Shown: positions 7,884 through 9,306 of the stretch, one piece after another
Layout: each line of letters begins with the position of its first letter
Position numbering within the stretch: the first letter of the stretch is position 1
Origin: Phycisphaerae bacterium
GTDB lineage: Bacteria > Planctomycetota > Phycisphaerae > UBA1845
DNA: 9,306 nt
Direction: 5' to 3'
Assembly: GCA_029260155.1 (NCBI GenBank)
Contig: JAJDDU010000449.1
Location: forward strand, 1-9,306
The notes under the pieces: model-generated
The model's input: only the letters and a program-made list of their open reading frames with translations
Database searches by the model: none
What the model was told of the DNA's origin: nothing
Translations under genes and position numbers: made by a program

Positions 7884-8455
7884 GACGTTTGGCTGCCCAG
7901 TTCTCGCCGAAGCCAAGCCCGTGCGGTACGCCAATCCAGTTCCACGGTCCGGCGCGAAACCTCCAGGATTTCCGCAACCTCGCCGATATTCAGACCTGCC
8001 AGGAAGCGCAGCTCCACGATCCGAGCGTGTCGCTCGTTCAATTCGGACAGACGGGCCAACGCCGCGTCGAGCGCGACGAGGTCGATTGTGGACGTCACGA
8101 TCGGGGAATCAGCCTGTTCGATTGTGATTCGCCGCCAGTCCCTCCCGCGTTTTTCGGCCAGATGCCCGCGTGCGTAGTCGGTGAGGATCTGGCGCATCAC
8201 TTTGCTGGCCAGCGTGAAGAAGTGGTTGCGGTCCTTCCATTTCGCATCGGCTCGGTCGACGAGCTTGACATGGACCTCATGGACCAGCGCCGTTGGCTGC
8301 AGAGTATGGTCGCGCCGCTGCCCCCGGAAAGCCATGCCGGCCATCTCCCGCAGCTCGGCGTAGACCAGGGGCAGCAACTCCGCTGCTGCCCCGCGATCTC
8401 CCTCGCCCAGCCCATCGAGGATGCGGGTCAGTTGCTCTTTCTCTGGTTCGACCAT
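7880..8455 (-). CDS. ECF-type RNA polymerase sigma factor, TIGR02999-like
   Basis: A 191-residue sigma factor. Region 2 covers about 28-103, with the block TLQPTALVHEVHVKL (51-65) and FFTLASKVMRQILTDYAR (79-96) typical of the ECF subfamily abundant in planctomycetes. Region 4 covers about 126-187, with RHARIVELRFLAGLNIGEVA (142-161) and a helix-turn-helix followed by RTVELDWRTARAWLRREL. No long C-terminal extension or anti-sigma gene is present. Instead the next gene, sharing the four bases GTGA, is a Ser/Thr kinase, an arrangement known from planctomycete ECF-kinase loci where phosphorylation may replace an anti-sigma factor. Control by this kinase is inference. ATG 8455 has no strong Shine-Dalgarno site. 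A possible ECF-type promoter lies upstream, which would allow autoregulation. Confidence 0.9.
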   Translation of the reverse strand: MVEPEKEQLTRILDGLGEGDRGAAAELLPLVYAELREMAGMAFRGQRRDHTLQPTALVHEVHVKLVDRADAKWKDRNHFFTLASKVMRQILTDYARGHLAEKRGRDWRRITIEQADSPIVTSTIDLVALDAALARLSELNERHARIVELRFLAGLNIGEVAEILEVSRRTVELDWRTARAWLRRELGSQTS

Positions 8456-8540
8456 CGCATACGTGATACCGGATGGAATCCGAACGCGCCCACAACATTA
8501 TGTCGCTACAGCACTTCCCGGACCATGGAGCGGCGTAACC

Positions 8541-8565
8541 GACAGCCGCAACGCAGGTTCGTTCC
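8541..8565 (-). promoter_or_regulatory. Possible ECF-type promoter upstream of the sigma-factor gene
   Basis: Read on the minus strand, GGAAC (8565-8561) is followed after 16 bases by TGTC (8544-8541), close to the common ECF pattern of GGAAC with a GTC-type -10 element. The predicted transcript would start near 8533 and give a leader of about 80 bases. Short motifs like this arise by chance, so this is weak evidence for autoregulation. Confidence 0.25.
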
Positions 8566-8605
8566 CGCGGTTGTTTTTTTGCGCAGTTCGCGGAGGCAAT
8601 TCGTG

Positions 8606-8611
8606 TATAGA
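8606..8611 (+). promoter_or_regulatory. Weak -10-like element before the cysteine-rich gene
   Basis: TATAGA lies in the short AT-richer part of the 248-bp divergent intergenic region and is the best -10-like hexamer ahead of the gene at 8704. No convincing -35 is seen at the proper distance, so the promoter call is tentative. Confidence 0.2.
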
Positions 8612-8703
8612 GAATAGAACGGGATTGCATTGGGTCCGGCTCGAAGAGCTGGCTGCGTAAAGGAAGAATCGCAACGTTACAGCGTTGGGGTGGTGGTTTT
8701 GCA

Positions 8704-9177
8704 TTGGGTTGGTGTTTCGGTCTACTGATTCTGGGGATGCCGAACCTGTTGATGGCCTCAGACGCGGCAGCCGGCGCTCAGTCGATGGGTGGAAACGAAC
8801 CCGCCGGATTCCCGGCCGATGCCTATGGTGGAGACGTCTGTTACGAGGATGGTTACGCGTTCAACGCAGAAGAACCGTCCGCAGCGGTCATCCCAATCGA
8901 AGAAGGGAACGCATCTTTCGAGAATGGGGAGGATTCCGACGGCCCCGGTCCCGAAGCGGGCGACTGCAACTTTTGCAATCCGTTCGGCGGTGGCGATTGT
9001 TGCGGTGGGCTTTGCGTTTGCGAACCTGGGTGCCCGGCTACGTTCTGCAATCCTGCCTGCAATTCGCTCAACGCGCTTTGTCTGCCCGAGTGCGGAGCCG
9101 TTCAGCCGCAATGTAACGTGCTGTGCGGTGGTAACATATGTGGGGCGGGCTGTCCCGATGAATGCAGCCTAGTATGA
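8704..9177 (+). CDS. Small secreted cysteine-rich protein of unknown function
   Basis: A 157-residue protein from TTG 8704. The family is not recognised. The N terminus is hydrophobic (GWCFGLLILGMPNLLMA) and ends in a plausible signal-peptidase site (LMA before SDA), so the protein is probably exported. A short acidic, low-complexity middle (about 50-87, rich in E, D, G and P) leads into a tail in which 16 of the last 72 residues are cysteines, in pairs such as CNFC, DCCGGLC and CGGNIC. Such a tail could form many disulfides or bind metal. The start is uncertain. TTG 8704 leaves no positive charge before the hydrophobic core, while the frame is open back to 8611 and there reads a basic stretch (RKGRIATLQRW) that would make a better signal peptide. 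The only start-like codons there are non-standard (CTG 8653, ATT 8629). The gene stands alone, divergent from the sigma factor. Codon choice looks like its neighbours. Confidence 0.6.
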   Translation: MGWCFGLLILGMPNLLMASDAAAGAQSMGGNEPAGFPADAYGGDVCYEDGYAFNAEEPSAAVIPIEEGNASFENGEDSDGPGPEAGDCNFCNPFGGGDCCGGLCVCEPGCPATFCNPACNSLNALCLPECGAVQPQCNVLCGGNICGAGCPDECSLV

Positions 9178-9218
9178 CAGCGCTAAATGGGCTCAAGCGA
9201 TTTGGGTTCGCGGGCCGA

Positions 9219-9250
9219 TGAGGTTTCTGAATGGGAATTCAGGAGTCTCG
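9219..9250 (+). promoter_or_regulatory. RNA hairpin sequestering the ribosome binding site of the last gene
   Basis: Bases 9219-9232 pair with 9237-9250 around a GGGA loop, giving an unbroken 14-bp stem. The inner six pairs (CTGAAT with ATTCAG) are perfect. The outer eight include four G-U wobbles, so the structure is stable as RNA of the plus strand but not of its complement. The 3' arm contains AGGAG (9241-9245) and ends directly before ATG 9251, so folding would hide the Shine-Dalgarno site. Confidence 0.5.
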
Positions 9251-9306
9251 ATGATGACTGCAGATCAGATTCGATCATTGCAGCCGACGCTGGCTGCGCT
9301 GTTGGA
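9251..9306 (+). CDS. Partial gene, possible IS701-type transposase N terminus
   Basis: Only the first 18 residues are in the window (MMTADQIRSLQPTLAALL) and the frame is open at the edge. The start is well supported: AGGAG at 9241-9245 is 5 bases before ATG 9251 and 8 before ATG 9254. The pattern MTA-x-QIR-x-L-x-P-x-L resembles N termini I associate with IS701-like DDE transposases in planctomycetes and related bacteria, but 18 residues cannot prove this. The upstream hairpin over the ribosome site fits a mobile-element gene. No inverted-repeat end or target duplication can be identified, because the other end lies outside the window. Confidence 0.4.
   Translation, partial: MMTADQIRSLQPTLAALL

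Noticed and set aside
8546..8593. Possible intrinsic terminator around the T-run at 8573-8580
   Set aside because: The only inverted repeats nearby (CCGC with GCGG, or CCGCG with CGCGG) have four or five pairs and loops of 17-19 bases, and there is no plus-strand gene to end there.
7889..8617. 242-residue plus-strand open frame across the sigma gene
   Set aside because: It covers a clear ECF sigma factor on the other strand and has no domain signal.
8685..9116. Alternative frame across the cysteine-rich gene starting at TTG 8685
   Set aside because: After a short hydrophobic start it becomes an Arg- and Trp-rich shadow sequence, while the 8704 frame gives a signal peptide and patterned cysteines.
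1..9306. CRISPR arrays, tRNA or rRNA genes
   Set aside because: No regularly spaced direct repeats and no tRNA- or rRNA-like sequence were seen on either strand.

Overview
The window looks like a chromosomal segment of a GC-rich planctomycete-type bacterium. The basis is the gene families: a signature pair of a TIGR02999-like ECF sigma factor and a membrane-anchored Hanks-type Ser/Thr kinase with a TPR tail, large envelope proteins, and weak or absent Shine-Dalgarno sites. This is inference from content. No rRNA or marker gene is present to prove it.

Region 1 (1-5205, plus strand) is a tightly packed four-gene operon that probably begins upstream of the window. It encodes a DUF4956 multi-pass membrane protein, a membrane-anchored CotH-kinase-like protein fused to a C-terminal parallel beta-helix, a membrane-anchored calcineurin-like phosphoesterase with two damaged metal-binding motifs, and a VTC-domain protein (polyphosphate polymerase fold). 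Junctions are 7 bp, 24 bp and a 4-bp GTGA overlap. DUF4956, CotH and VTC genes are known to travel together. All four products are linked to phosphoryl transfer or the membrane, so a reasonable hypothesis is an envelope system that makes, moves or attaches a phosphate-containing product.

Region 2 (5213-8455, minus strand) converges on the operon with only 7 bp between stop codons. It holds the ECF sigma factor (8455-7880) and, overlapping it by 4 bp (GTGA), the kinase-TPR gene (start 7883). The kinase frame stops at 5556, but recognisable TPR sequence continues in another frame to 5213. A one-base frameshift near 5566-5585 has therefore cut about 120 residues from the C terminus, or the assembly has an error there. 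Sigma factor and kinase together look like a one-locus signalling unit.

Region 3 (8456-9306) begins with a divergent intergenic stretch containing a possible ECF-type promoter. A small secreted cysteine-rich protein of unknown function follows (8704-9177), with an uncertain start codon. After it comes a 14-bp RNA hairpin that buries the Shine-Dalgarno site of the last gene, whose first residues (9251 to the window end) resemble the N terminus of IS701-type transposases.
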